Shown here: piece after piece, positions 20,255 through 30,509 of the stretch
How the letters are laid out: each line of letters begins with the position of its first letter
Position numbering within the stretch: the stretch's first letter is position 1
From: Bartonella kosoyi
GTDB taxonomy: Bacteria; Pseudomonadota; Alphaproteobacteria; Rhizobiales; Rhizobiaceae
DNA length: 64,000 nucleotides
Reading direction: 5' to 3'
Assembly: GCF_003606325.2 (NCBI RefSeq)
Contig: NZ_CP031843.2
Span: 186,001-250,000 of the forward strand
Position numbers and translations under genes: made by a program
The notes under the pieces: model-generated
Told to the model about the DNA's origin: nothing
Database searches by the model: none
Seen by the model: only the letters and a program-made list of their open reading frames with translations

Positions 20255-21298
20255 TCATGAACGAGAACTTTTTGAATTTTCATAACGAAGCCAAGAAGGA
20301 CGTTTTGTGACCCGCTGAAAAGTGCTATCTTCTTTCTCACCTGATGCATGAGCCTGACTGCGAAAATCTTCATAATTTTTCTCGTTGCTTTTTTTATTTA
20401 TAGCGTCTTCTCTATTCCATCCGCCACTTTCAGCAAGAGACCCTCTCATCTCTTCTGCTTGCCGATAAAGAGCAGCAATACGATTTGCCGTTGCTGGATG
20501 TGTTGAAAAAAGACTATCGGCTCCCTCACCGCGCAAAGGATTGATAATAAATAGATGCGCGGTTGCTGGATTATGCTCTGCCTCTTCATTGTAAACCCCA
20601 TGCCCTCCATCCGCAATTTTACGCAATGCTGAAGCCAACCATAAAGGATTACCACATATTTCAGCGCCTCTCCGATCCGCAGCATATTCACGCGTACGGC
20701 TAATGGCCATTTGCACAAGCATTGCGGCAAAAGGTGCCACGAGCAGTGCAATAAATCCTCCAATTGCCCCCCCACCATGAGAATCTTCCGAAGAGCTGCG
20801 CTGTCCCCCCATAAAAAAAGCAAAATTACCAAGCATTGAAATTGCCCCTGCAATCGTTGCTGTTAGAGTCATGGTTAAGGTATCACGATGCTCAATATGT
20901 GCAAGCTCATGCGCCATAACGCCAGCAATTTCTTCTGCACTTAACCGCTCTAACAAGCCGCGACTTGCAGCTACAGCGGCATTTTGAGGATTACGTCCTG
21001 TTGCAAAAGCATTCGGCTGCGCGCTATCAAGCACATAAACCTTTGGTTGAGGAAGAGAAGCTTTTTTAGCTAAATCGCTTACGATTTTATAATAAACGGG
21101 TGCGGAATGCTGATCAACCTCACGCGCCCCGTACATACGTAAAACGATTTTATCTGAATTCCAATAAGAAAAAAAGTTTAAACCACTTGCCATTAAAAGA
21201 GCAATGACCATGCCACTGCCCCCTCCAACAAGATAACCAACCCCCATAAAGAGGGCCGTTAAAAAAGCCAAAAGCATGGCTGTACGCATTATGTTCAT
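20255..21298 (-). CDS. htpX: Membrane zinc metalloprotease HtpX
   Basis: Inner-membrane M48 protease involved in quality control of membrane proteins. The 347 residues show two N-terminal membrane segments (about 5-25 and 28-45), the zinc motif HELAH at 130-134, two further hydrophobic segments after it, and the [14 protein letters not shown] segment carrying the third zinc ligand. A hydrophilic C-terminal tail (from about 290) extends beyond the E. coli length. It heads the htpX-rsmB-heparinase series and is divergent from the SdhAF4-like gene. Confidence 0.95.
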   Translation of the reverse strand: MNIMRTAMLLAFLTALFMGVGYLVGGGSGMVIALLMASGLNFFSYWNSDKIVLRMYGAREVDQHSAPVYYKIVSDLAKKASLPQPKVYVLDSAQPNAFATGRNPQNAAVAASRGLLERLSAEEIAGVMAHELAHIEHRDTLTMTLTATIAGAISMLGNFAFFMGGQRSSSEDSHGGGAIGGFIALLVAPFAAMLVQMAISRTREYAADRRGAEICGNPLWLASALRKIADGGHGVYNEEAEHNPATAHLFIINPLRGEGADSLFSTHPATANRIAALYRQAEEMRGSLAESGGWNREDAINKKSNEKNYEDFRSQAHASGEKEDSTFQRVTKRPSWLRYENSKSSRS

Positions 21299-21381
21299 TA
21301 CTCAAAAAACTCCATGATAAAAGTCTACTAATACTATATGATGGGGTTTTCTTTCTGCTTCTTCAATGGAATAGGTGTAAA

Positions 21382-21597
21382 ATGAATAAAAAAGATGAAA
21401 AAACAAGCCCAAAAAATTCAACTATTGTTAGACAGCAATCTCTTCCTCCCGCAGCACAACGCGCCCTTAAAGAAGCTGAAGCAAGGCGAAAAGACGAAGC
21501 AAAAAAAGAACACCCGTTGGAAAACGGTGGACGTGGCGGCAAAGACCCTTCCCGCTATGGAGACTGGGAAATTAAGGGCCGCGCCATCGACTTTTAA
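21382..21597 (+). CDS. DUF1674 / SdhAF4-like protein
   Basis: A 71-residue protein of the DUF1674 family, homologous to succinate dehydrogenase assembly factor 4, which binds flavinylated SdhA before complex II assembly in mitochondria. The conserved C-terminus GGRGGKDPSRYGDWEIKGRAIDF is complete; the N-terminal half is charged and likely disordered (AAQRALKEAEARRKDEAKKE). Divergent from htpX with an 83-base gap. The assembly role in bacteria is inferred from homology. Confidence 0.9.
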   Translation: MNKKDEKTSPKNSTIVRQQSLPPAAQRALKEAEARRKDEAKKEHPLENGGRGGKDPSRYGDWEIKGRAIDF

Positions 21598-21750
21598 AGC
21601 CATACATCTTCAAAATTGAACTTTTAAAACAACCAACGCCGTTCTAAATAAACACTCTTTTAAAGAAGATCCATTTTTGATTGGCAAAAACGGATAATAT
21701 TTATTCTCCTAGCATTTTTTTAAAAAGCGTTGATTAAGCAATCATGCTTC

Positions 21751-22125
21751 TTATTCTGAAGCAGATTCTGCATCAGCCGCAGCAGCTGCTTCCTCTGCTG
21801 CCTGCTTTGCTGCTGCTATACGTTCTTGTGCTTTTTTGCCCGGTTCACCTTTATGTGGGTTATTACGGGTTGGACGCTTTTTTAAACCAGCCGCATCTAA
21901 AAACCGTAAAACGCGATCTGTTGGCTGAGCCCCTTGACCAAGCCAATATTGGATACGTTCTTCACTAATTTTCACCCTCGGTCCATCTTTAGGCAACATT
22001 GGATCCCATGCACCAACACGTTCAAGAAATCGCCCATCACGCGGACTACGAACATCCGCAACAACGATATGATAATAAGGACGCTTCTTTGAACCTCCAC
22101 GGGACAAACGAATTTTTAATGCCAT
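21751..22125 (-). CDS. rpsP: 30S ribosomal protein S16
   Basis: Small-subunit assembly protein S16. It starts [35 protein letters not shown] and has the GAWDPMLPK and [23 protein letters not shown] segments. At 124 residues it exceeds the E. coli protein through an Ala/Glu-rich C-terminal tail common in alphaproteobacteria. It lies 15 bases after the chorismate mutase gene and is preceded by a GGAGAAAAAT ribosome binding site. In many relatives rimM, trmD and rplS follow directly; here they are about 19.5 kb away. Confidence 0.97.
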   Translation of the reverse strand: MALKIRLSRGGSKKRPYYHIVVADVRSPRDGRFLERVGAWDPMLPKDGPRVKISEERIQYWLGQGAQPTDRVLRFLDAAGLKKRPTRNNPHKGEPGKKAQERIAAAKQAAEEAAAAADAESASE

Positions 22126-22140
22126 ATTTTTCTCCTATTG

Positions 22141-22473
22141 TCAGCTCTGGCTTTCGTTTAAATTGACTTTTTTTGTTTTTTGCTCTTCAGCAATAATTTC
22201 ATGATGACGCACAACTTCTTTAATAATAAACTTTAAAATTCTTTCAGCAAAATCAGGATCAAGGTGACTTTCCATAGCCAATTGCCGCAAACGTGCGATC
22301 TGATGCTGCTCACGCAGAGGATCTACTTTAGGCAAATCATAACGGGCTTTTAAGTGCCCAACAGCTTTGGTACAACGAAAACGCTCTGCTAAAATATGAA
22401 TCAAAGTTGCATCAAAATTATCAATAGATGCTCGTAAATGAGCCAATTCGTTTAATACTGTTTCCTGCATCAC
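22141..22473 (-). CDS. Chorismate mutase, AroQ type
   Basis: A 110-residue all-helical chorismate mutase that converts chorismate to prephenate for phenylalanine and tyrosine. The pattern LRASIDNFDATLIHILAERFRCTKAVGHLKARYDLPKVDPLREQHQIARL contains the conserved Arg (in LRASID), the Arg of AERF, the Lys of HLKA and the D-P-x-R-E motif. Located between ffh and rpsP on the same strand, an arrangement found in Rhizobiales. The prephenate dehydrogenase that uses its product is encoded at 50625-51557. A second ATG three bases in is equally possible. Confidence 0.9.
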   Translation of the reverse strand: MMQETVLNELAHLRASIDNFDATLIHILAERFRCTKAVGHLKARYDLPKVDPLREQHQIARLRQLAMESHLDPDFAERILKFIIKEVVRHHEIIAEEQKTKKVNLNESQS

Positions 22474-22494
22474 ATTCCTTTCCCTCTTTGCATC

Positions 22495-24057
22495 TTATTT
22501 TTTCTTAAAATGCTGAGGAAATTTTCCCCTATCAGCAATGCCATTGGAAAGGCCAGGAAATATAGGATCACGCTTGGGAAGTCCAGGCAAGGCTTTCCCT
22601 CCATGGCCATTTTCAATCTGTTTTTGAAGCGTTGAGAGTTGCTTCAGATCCAATCCCGATAAATCAGGCATAGCCGGAGAATCTGTACCTCCTATCCCTC
22701 CAAAACCCATTTTGGAGCCAAGTCCTCCTAACACTTTTCCCATAAAGCCGCTTTTGCCTTTACCACCCATGGCTTTCATCATATCAGCCATTTGGCGATA
22801 CATCTTCAAAAGTTTATTAATATCAGCTGCCGTTGTTCCAGACCCCTTAGCAATTCGTTGTTTGCGGCTATGTTTTAAAAGCTCTGGATTCATACGCTCT
22901 TGCGGTGTCATGGACGAAATAATAGCCAATTGACGATTAAACAAACGGTCATCAAGACCAGCTGCCGCAATCTGCTCTTTGACCTTTCCTAATCCTGGCA
23001 ACATGCCCATAATACCGCCCATTCCACCCAGTTTTTTCATTTTCTGCAACTGTTCTGCAAGATCATTCAAATCAAATTTTCCGGCCTGCATTTTTTTTGC
23101 AAAAGCAGCAGCTTTTTCATGATCCATTGTTTCCGCAGCTTTTTCAACCAAAGAAACAATATCGCCCATTCCGAGAATCCGATCAGCAATACGACTGGGA
23201 TGAAACTCTTCCAAAGCCTCTATTTTTTCACCGGTTCCAATGGCTTTAATCGGCTTGCCTGTCACAGCACGCATAGAAAGAGCAGCACCCCCACGCCCAT
23301 CACTATCCATGCGTGTTAAAATAATCCCTGTAATCCCTACACGCTCATCAAAAGAACGCGCGAGATGAACGGCATCTTGCCCCGTCAAACTATCAGCAAC
23401 CAACATAATCTCATGAGGAAGAGAACACGCTTTAATTTCAGCTAATTCAAGCATCAAAGCTTCATCAATATGATTACGTCCTGCAGTATCAAGAAGAAGC
23501 ACATCATAACCGCCCAATTTAGCAGCCTGCACGGCACGTGATGCAATATCAACGGGTAGCTGTCCCGCAATAATAGGCAAACTTGCAAGTTTCGCTTGTT
23601 CTCCCAATTGGCGCAATTGCTCCTGTGCAGCAGGACGACGTGTATCTAAAGACGCCATGAGAACTTTTTTATTGTGCTTATCAGTGAAACGTTTTGCAAG
23701 CTTTGCTGTTGTGGTTGTTTTTCCCGAACCTTGCAAACCAATCATCATAATAACAACGGGCGCTGGTGCATTCAAATCACTCAGAGTGCTTTCATTTCCA
23801 AGAATATGAACCAATTCATCATGAACAATTTTAACCACCATCTGGCCTGGTTTAATTGATTTAACAATTTCAGCCCCAACCGCTTTTTCGCGAACTCTAT
23901 CAGTAAAAGAACGAACAACATCAAGAGCAACATCAGCTTCCAACAAAGCGCGCCGAATTTCACGCAGCGCCTCTGCAACATCCTGGTCCGACAAAGCACC
24001 ACGCCCCGTCAAATGAGACAGGATAGAACCAAGTCGCTCTTGCAAGGATTCAAACAT
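22495..24057 (-). CDS. ffh: Signal recognition particle protein Ffh
   Basis: SRP GTPase that binds signal sequences and delivers ribosomes to FtsY at the membrane. The 520 residues contain the N domain (1-about 90), G domain (GLQGSGKTTTTAKLA, the DTRRPAAQEQL box, LLLDTAGR and LTRMDSDGRGGAALS) and the methionine-rich M domain (about 300-460; MTPQERMNPELLKHSRKQRIAKGSGT). The C-terminal tail is longer than in E. coli and ends KFPQHFKKK. First gene of the ffh, chorismate mutase, rpsP group. Confidence 0.97.
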   Translation of the reverse strand: MFESLQERLGSILSHLTGRGALSDQDVAEALREIRRALLEADVALDVVRSFTDRVREKAVGAEIVKSIKPGQMVVKIVHDELVHILGNESTLSDLNAPAPVVIMMIGLQGSGKTTTTAKLAKRFTDKHNKKVLMASLDTRRPAAQEQLRQLGEQAKLASLPIIAGQLPVDIASRAVQAAKLGGYDVLLLDTAGRNHIDEALMLELAEIKACSLPHEIMLVADSLTGQDAVHLARSFDERVGITGIILTRMDSDGRGGAALSMRAVTGKPIKAIGTGEKIEALEEFHPSRIADRILGMGDIVSLVEKAAETMDHEKAAAFAKKMQAGKFDLNDLAEQLQKMKKLGGMGGIMGMLPGLGKVKEQIAAAGLDDRLFNRQLAIISSMTPQERMNPELLKHSRKQRIAKGSGTTAADINKLLKMYRQMADMMKAMGGKGKSGFMGKVLGGLGSKMGFGGIGGTDSPAMPDLSGLDLKQLSTLQKQIENGHGGKALPGLPKRDPIFPGLSNGIADRGKFPQHFKKK

Positions 24058-24308
24058 TATTTACCTCATTGTTGCATAACAAAGTTACATAACGAACAAA
24101 CCAAAATAGCACCCGAGAACGCATCGCGCCGTCGAATGTTGACCTCTGAGATCTCTTTATACCCTTGCATTGGGGTCTCAGTCGGTGGCTCCAAGTTAAT
24201 TTTGTCACTGAAAGCTTGCTCCTTCAAACAATAAAACCCCAGCTTTGTCAAGTTTTATCATAAAATGTCTTTTTATACGAAGAAATAAAAACAGCAAATA
24301 CTACAATA

Positions 24309-24965
24309 CTACCCTTCAAAACTTTCAACTTCAACACACATAAAACATCCTGTTTCCTGTTCCATATTCCATAATTTTCCGCTAGAGATATCAAACCAAA
24401 CCCCATGTAATGTCAAAATACCTTGATCTTTGCGAAACTTTATCCAGGGAAACGTCTCTAAATTTCTCAACGAATGGCGAATAGAAAGCTGCTCTAAAGC
24501 CGTCTGTTTTTCTGGCCACGACAGTGACTTATTATTCAGAACAATTTCTGCGGCTGGCGCTAAAAGACTAATCCATTGGCCAATAAAATCATTTGACGAT
24601 AAAGACTTACACGTCTCCTTAAGAGCCGTAAGAACGCCTCCACAATGGGCATGCCCAAAAACAACAATATGTTTCACCTCAAGTAATTGTACGGCATATT
24701 CAAGAGCCGCTGATGTTGCATGATATTGATTATCAGGAGAAAAAGGAGGAACCACATTTGCCACGTTGCGCAGGGTGAAAATTTCCCCTGGTTTAGCATC
24801 AAAAATCATTTCTGGGACAGCACGCGAATCACAACAAGCAATAACCAAAACTTCAGGTTTCTGCCCTTCAATTGCCAATTGCTGATAATCTGCTGTTTTA
24901 TATAAAAAATGATTATTTATAAAGTTTCGGTAACCACTTAAAAGTCTTTCTGGTAAACGGGTCAT
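24309..24965 (-). CDS. Beta-class carbonic anhydrase
   Basis: Interconverts CO2 and bicarbonate in the cytoplasm. Starting at the ATG at 24963-24965 gives 218 residues with zinc ligands C44 and D46 in CCDSR, and H105 and C108 in GHAHCGG. The frame stays open for another 106 codons upstream, but that stretch is hydrophobic, AT-rich and unlike the family, and an AGAGAG ribosome binding site precedes the chosen ATG. Divergent from the glutamate dehydrogenase gene. Confidence 0.9.
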   Translation of the reverse strand: MTRLPERLLSGYRNFINNHFLYKTADYQQLAIEGQKPEVLVIACCDSRAVPEMIFDAKPGEIFTLRNVANVVPPFSPDNQYHATSAALEYAVQLLEVKHIVVFGHAHCGGVLTALKETCKSLSSNDFIGQWISLLAPAAEIVLNNKSLSWPEKQTALEQLSIRHSLRNLETFPWIKFRKDQGILTLHGVWFDISSGKLWNMEQETGCFMCVEVESFEG

Positions 24966-24996
24966 TCTCTCTTTACTTCTAATTCTCTCTTTACTT
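24964..24996 (-). repeat. Tandem 15-base repeat over the carbonic anhydrase start
   Basis: attctctctttactt occurs at 24964-24978 and again at 24982-24996. Read on the minus strand, each copy carries an AAAGAGAGAAT box; only the one nearest the gene is followed by ATG. It duplicates the ribosome binding site region. Confidence 0.7.
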
Positions 24997-25239
24997 TCAT
25001 TTCGTATATTTAGAAAAAAACTATTACCATACAAAAATACTAAAAAGTCCCTTTTGTTGATGCACAATATTTCTTTAAAGTGCAAATTATTACTAAAAAA
25101 TAATAAAAACACTGTCATTATTTCCCAATAAAGAGCTATTTTCTTTAAGAAGAAAATGTTACAGTGTAAAAAATATAATGGCCTTCTTTTAATATGAAGA
25201 CAAGAAAAGACCTCTAAGAGCAAAAAAGGGAGAGTAAAT

Positions 25240-28200
25240 GTGTTACAACAAAAAACAATAGAAACAAAAAACACACCAGACAAAATAGAAAAAATCCTTT
25301 TTGCTCAAACCGATAAAGAAGATATCGCTTATTACGAAAATAAAGAACTTCAAAAAGCTGCAGCCATTGCAGTAAAGGCTTTTAATCTCCATCAGGCAGG
25401 AAAAAATACTATCTGCTTTGAACAAAATTTAACCCGCAATAACAGACCTATAACTGTTATTACCCTTGTCAATGATAACAAACCCTTTCTTCTTGATTCT
25501 ATTTTAAATCTCGTCAATCAACACAAAAACCATATTTATTTGATTGCACACCCTATTCTTGGTTGTGCTTCTGGAAAACGCATCAGTCTGATGCAAATTC
25601 ACATCGAGTCTTTAAACAAACAGCAGATCCAAAAACTTGAACATGAACTCACCTTAGTTCTTGAGCAGGTTAATGCTGCTGTACGAGACTGGAAACCTAT
25701 GCTTGAAGAAGTTGAAAAGCATATTCATGCCTACCAAACAAGTCTTCCCTCACATTATAAACAAGAAGGCGAAAAGGCTATTGAATTTCTTCACTGGCTC
25801 ACAGACGATAATTTCATCTTCCTTGGCATGCGCACTTACAACTTTATCAAAGATCAGAAACCTATAAAATCTTTCACAGTGAGTAACGTTGAACTTGGTA
25901 TACTCGCGGATGCTTCCATTCATATTGTTGACGATGAAAGTATGAAAGAACCACCCCAGGAAGTCTTATCCTTTATGGAAAGTGATAACCTGTTTATTGT
26001 GACAAAAGCGAACAGCCGCTCCAAGATTCACCGTTCTGTTTGGCTCGATTATATTAGTCTTAAAATCTTTGATAAAGAAAACCAGCTCTGTGGAGAATTA
26101 CGTATTGTAGGACTTTTTACCTCTTCAGCTTATACGCGCTCTATTTTGCAAATTCCCTTCTTAAAAGAAAAAGCCCAAACCATCATTCAACGCCTTGGAC
26201 ATAATCATGCTGATTATTCAGGAAAAGCCCTTATCAGTGTTTTAGAAACCTATCCAAGAGATGAAATGTTTCGTGTTGATGTTGATACACTAACAGAAAA
26301 TGCCAAACTTATCCTGCAATTAGACGAACGTCCACGTTTGCGGGTGCTCGTCCACACTGATTCTTTTGGACGTTTTGTTTCTATCCTTGTCTATGTACCA
26401 CGTGACCATTACAGCAGCAGCCTCCGTGAAAAAGTTGGCGAACATTTTGTTGAAATTTACAAAGGCGACTTTTTTGAATCCTATCCGCTATTTCTGGAAA
26501 GCACTCTTATCCGTGTCTATTATATTATCCATCGCAAAGGTAGCGCAACTGTTCCACTTCACGATCGCACCACACTTGAACAACATGTTCGTTCAATTGC
26601 ACGAAGTTGGGAAGATAGTGTCCAAGCCATCGCTCTTACCCACAAAACAACAGAACCACAAACCCGCCTAGCCAGTGAATTTCCTAACAGTTATCGTGAT
26701 TTATTCTCAACGGAAGATGCCATTAAAGATGCCGGACATATTCTCAGTCTTCATGATGATACCCCCCTTTTCGTGACCTTTTATCACGCGCAAAACAAAG
26801 AAAAACAGAACATTTCTCTTCGTCTCTTTCACCGCCATGAAGCCCTTGCTCTTTCCAAACGAGTTCCATTGCTTGAAAATATGGGATTTCGTGTTATTGC
26901 TGAACAAACCCTTGAATTACCAGATGGCAACGGGCAATCTGTATATCTTCATGATATGCAATTAGAGAGTACTTTCCAGCTCAGTCTCGATTTTGAAAAA
27001 GACGGTCAAAAGCTTGCCGAAACTTTTGAAGCCATTTGGGCACAAAATGCTGATAATGATGCCTTTAATGCCCTCACCCAAACAGCTGAGCTTGATTGGC
27101 ATGAAATTGTTATTTTGCGCCATTACGGGCGCTATCTCCAACAAGCTGGAATTCCTTACTCGCAAAATCGCGTCGCCCAAACTTTAAATGCTTATCCTGA
27201 CATTACCAAAGAGCTTTATGCTTTATTTCATTTAAAATTTCATCAAAGCCATACAGAAAAAGAACGAGCAAAAAACAACCAGGTTATTCAAAAGCGCATT
27301 GAAGAAAAATTACAGAAAGTATCTGGTTTAGATGATGATCTTATCTTACGCCGGTATAGTAATCTTATCGATGCGAGTTTACGAACGAATGCCTTTACAC
27401 CTCTTAGCGATGGCAGTCCACGGCGTATTTTAGCTACAAAATTAAATCCACGCCAAATTGAAGGTTTGCCTGAACCACGCCCTTATCGAGAAATTTTTGT
27501 TTATGGACCAGAAGTTGAAGGAGTCCATTTGCGTTTTGGACCTATCGCTCGTGGTGGCATTCGTTGGTCTGATCGCGCACTCGATTATCGCACTGAAGTG
27601 CTTAGCTTAGTCAAAGCCCAACAAGTTAAAAATGCCGTTATCGTTCCTGCAGGGGCAAAAGGTGGATTCTATCCCCATCGCCTTCCTCAAACAAGTGATC
27701 GTGCTGTCATCATAGAAGCAGCGCGACAAGCTTATACGGACTTTATAACAGCTTTGCTCTCCATCACAGACAATCTCATTCACGGCAAAATAACTGCGCC
27801 CCACAATGTCATCTGTCATGATGACCCTGATCCCTATTTTGTTGTTGCAGCCGACAAAGGAACAGCAACCTTTTCTGATACAGCCAACGCCATCAGCCAA
27901 GCAAACCATTTTTGGCTCGATGATGCTTTTGCCTCTGGCGGCTCAGCAGGTTATGACCACAAAGAAATTGGGATTACAGCGAAAGGTGCATGGGAAGCCG
28001 TTAAAAGACATTTCCGAGAATCCTTTAATCAGGATATTCAAACAACGCCCTTCACCTGTGTCGGTGTTGGCGATATGTCTGGTGATGTCTTTGGCAATGG
28101 AATGCTCCTTTCCAAACAAACAAAATTGATCGCCGCTTTTGATCACCGCGATATCTTTATTGATCCAGACCCAAACATCGAGGAAAGCTATGCAGAGCGT

Positions 28201-29949
28201 GCGCGTCTCTTCAAACTACCTCGCTCAAGCTGGCAAGATTACAACCAAAGCAAATTATCAAAGGGCGGTGGTATCTTCTCACGCAAAGAAAAAACCATTA
28301 CGCTCTCCCCTGAAGCAGCAGGGGCCATTGGTTTCGAAAAACAAACAGGAACCCCCTTTGAAATTATCTCTGCTCTTCTCAAAGCCCCTGTTGATCTTTT
28401 ATGGTTTGGTGGCATTGGGACTTACATCCGCGCCACAACAGAAAGTGATGCACAAGTAGGTGATCGTGCAAATGATGCAATACGCATTACCGGAGAACAA
28501 GTGCGTGCAAAAATTATTGGCGAAGGAGCTAATCTTGGCGTTACGCAACGTGGACGGATTGAATATATCTCAAATGGTGGTCGTTGCAATACGGATGCCA
28601 TTGATAATTCAGCCGGTGTGAATTGTTCTGACATTGAAGTCAATCTCAAAATTGTTCTTGCATCAGCACTTCGTGCTAAAATACTCACCCGCGAAGAACG
28701 CAATAAACTCTTGAAAAAAATGACTCCTCAAGTCGAACAACTCGTCTTACGCAACAATTATCTACAACCCCTTGCTCTTTCTTTAGCAGAAAGCCAAAGC
28801 ACTGCTGATTTACCCTATCAAATACGCTTTATGCACGATTTGGAACAAAAAAAGCTTTTAGATCGCAGAGTTGAAGTACTCCCTGATGAGCAAGTTTTAC
28901 GGCAAAGAATAACCCAAGGAAAAGGTCTTATCCGTCCAGAACTCGCCGTTATTTTTGCCTATGCTAAATTAACGCTCAAAGAAGAAGTTGCTCATAGCCC
29001 CATTGTTGATGATCCCTATTTCAATGCAGCCTTGCTGAATTATTTTCCAACCCAAATTCAAGAAAATTTTGAGAAGGAAGTCATTAACCATCAATTGCGT
29101 CGTAATATTATTGCAACGCTGATTGCTAACGATATTGTCAATCGTGGCGGTCCTACTTTTGTTAATCAACTACGCGATGCAACAGAACAAAAGACTGAAA
29201 ATATTATTCGTGTTTTCATTGCCATCCGTGATGGTTTTGAAATTCCTCAACTGTCTGATCAAATTGATAAGCTTGATAATAAAATACCCGGTCTTGTCCA
29301 AAACAAACTCTACGCAGCAATGACCCCAATGCTCTTTGAAACAACAAATTGGGGGTTACACAACATGGATCTCTCACGTCCATTAGCAGAAATTGTAAAA
29401 ACAATAAAACAAGCCCGTAGTGTTATCGAAAAAGAACTTATCCATTCTCAAGATAACGATATTAAGCAAAAGATTGAAGAAAAAGCACGACACTACAGTG
29501 AAGAAGGGGCTCCAAAAGCATTAGCAAAACAACTAGCTCTCTTGGAAGCCGCTCCAACCGTTTGTGATATTTCTTTAATTGCAAAACAAAGCAACAGCGA
29601 TCTTATTAAAACTGCAGAGATCTATTTCTCACTTGCACAAATCATTCGTATCAACCGCATTAACGAAGCAAGTCGTATTATTCCTGTAGTAGATTATTAT
29701 GACAGTATGGCTTTAAGCCAAGCTAAAGAAAGTATTTCCGAGAGCTTACGGCAAATCGTCATTAAAATTCTCAAAAATTATGGAAAAAAAGAGGATCCTT
29801 TTACCACTTGGAAAAAAACAGAAGAAGATCATATTCACAATGTCACAAACCGTATTAGTGCCCTTATTGAAAATGATCTCAATATTTCTCGTTTTACTTT
29901 TGCAGCAGGGTTAATTTCTCAACTGCAAAATACTGGCTTTCAGACTTAA
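25240..29949 (+). CDS. NAD-specific glutamate dehydrogenase, large (180 kDa) type
   Basis: Converts glutamate to 2-oxoglutarate and ammonia with NAD. The 1569 residues match the large dehydrogenase class, with long regulatory N- and C-terminal regions (ACT-like in the first half) and a central catalytic core at about 740-1160 containing RFGPIARGGIRWSDR, LVKAQQVKNAVIVPAGAKGGF and CVGVGDMSGDVFGNGML. The start is GTG at 25240, with AAGGGAGA seven bases upstream; an ATG overlapping it in another frame stops after seven codons. For a host-restricted organism that uses amino acids, this is a likely route of carbon into the TCA cycle. Confidence 0.95.
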   Translation: MLQQKTIETKNTPDKIEKILFAQTDKEDIAYYENKELQKAAAIAVKAFNLHQAGKNTICFEQNLTRNNRPITVITLVNDNKPFLLDSILNLVNQHKNHIYLIAHPILGCASGKRISLMQIHIESLNKQQIQKLEHELTLVLEQVNAAVRDWKPMLEEVEKHIHAYQTSLPSHYKQEGEKAIEFLHWLTDDNFIFLGMRTYNFIKDQKPIKSFTVSNVELGILADASIHIVDDESMKEPPQEVLSFMESDNLFIVTKANSRSKIHRSVWLDYISLKIFDKENQLCGELRIVGLFTSSAYTRSILQIPFLKEKAQTIIQRLGHNHADYSGKALISVLETYPRDEMFRVDVDTLTENAKLILQLDERPRLRVLVHTDSFGRFVSILVYVPRDHYSSSLREKVGEHFVEIYKGDFFESYPLFLESTLIRVYYIIHRKGSATVPLHDRTTLEQHVRSIARSWEDSVQAIALTHKTTEPQTRLASEFPNSYRDLFSTEDAIKDAGHILSLHDDTPLFVTFYHAQNKEKQNISLRLFHRHEALALSKRVPLLENMGFRVIAEQTLELPDGNGQSVYLHDMQLESTFQLSLDFEKDGQKLAETFEAIWAQNADNDAFNALTQTAELDWHEIVILRHYGRYLQQAGIPYSQNRVAQTLNAYPDITKELYALFHLKFHQSHTEKERAKNNQVIQKRIEEKLQKVSGLDDDLILRRYSNLIDASLRTNAFTPLSDGSPRRILATKLNPRQIEGLPEPRPYREIFVYGPEVEGVHLRFGPIARGGIRWSDRALDYRTEVLSLVKAQQVKNAVIVPAGAKGGFYPHRLPQTSDRAVIIEAARQAYTDFITALLSITDNLIHGKITAPHNVICHDDPDPYFVVAADKGTATFSDTANAISQANHFWLDDAFASGGSAGYDHKEIGITAKGAWEAVKRHFRESFNQDIQTTPFTCVGVGDMSGDVFGNGMLLSKQTKLIAAFDHRDIFIDPDPNIEESYAERARLFKLPRSSWQDYNQSKLSKGGGIFSRKEKTITLSPEAAGAIGFEKQTGTPFEIISALLKAPVDLLWFGGIGTYIRATTESDAQVGDRANDAIRITGEQVRAKIIGEGANLGVTQRGRIEYISNGGRCNTDAIDNSAGVNCSDIEVNLKIVLASALRAKILTREERNKLLKKMTPQVEQLVLRNNYLQPLALSLAESQSTADLPYQIRFMHDLEQKKLLDRRVEVLPDEQVLRQRITQGKGLIRPELAVIFAYAKLTLKEEVAHSPIVDDPYFNAALLNYFPTQIQENFEKEVINHQLRRNIIATLIANDIVNRGGPTFVNQLRDATEQKTENIIRVFIAIRDGFEIPQLSDQIDKLDNKIPGLVQNKLYAAMTPMLFETTNWGLHNMDLSRPLAEIVKTIKQARSVIEKELIHSQDNDIKQKIEEKARHYSEEGAPKALAKQLALLEAAPTVCDISLIAKQSNSDLIKTAEIYFSLAQIIRINRINEASRIIPVVDYYDSMALSQAKESISESLRQIVIKILKNYGKKEDPFTTWKKTEEDHIHNVTNRISALIENDLNISRFTFAAGLISQLQNTGFQT

Positions 29950-30016
29950 CATGAATATAAAACAACCCAGTTAAAAACTCCCATTCTATCCCACCAGATC
30001 AAACCGGCAAAGATGA

Positions 30017-30065
30017 AGCGGTGCTTTTATTTTGGAAATGCAGCATACAAAATAAAAGCCCCGCT
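30017..30065 (+). terminator. Long hairpin downstream of the dehydrogenase gene
   Basis: AGCGGTGCTTTTATTTTG (30017-30034) pairs with CAAAATAAAAGCCCCGCT (30048-30065), an 18-base stem with one mismatch around a 13-base loop, 68 bases after the stop. It lacks a following U-run, so it may be an mRNA-stabilising stem rather than an intrinsic terminator. The bases from 30066 to 30510 show nothing else. Confidence 0.6.
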
Positions 30066-30509
30066 CCTTATCACAACAGAATTGCTTGTAACCATTTCAA
30101 AACGACAACAGGAATGGATTTTAACAATTGATTTCTCAACGTAAAAACATCTAACTTTCAGATTTAAAAGCAGCATGTTTGAGAAAAATATTAAGAAGAT
30201 ACAGTACTTTATAATCTGTCTCAGCTTTTATATACTAAATTGGAACGGAGAAATTACGTATCTCGGTTTGTGTAATCTCTAAAACGATAGACAATCTCAT
30301 TTAGGGAAAACATGAAGTTTTAAAGCTATAAATCTGTTCCCATCCATCATTTTTTAATTTAGCTTTACGGATTTCAAAAGAATTTAGAGCAATATTTTTT
30401 AAAATAATGGAGATTTTTGATCGCCTCACGCTTTTGTTTATCAGGTTTTTTTTAAGAGAGTCACAACTTTCACATAAAACAAAGCGCCCCAAACAAAATA
30501 CACTGCATC

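Noticed and set aside
24966..25283. Possible 106-residue N-terminal extension of carbonic anhydrase
   Set aside because: Hydrophobic, biased sequence unlike the family, overlapping the divergent gene; the downstream ATG has its own ribosome binding site.
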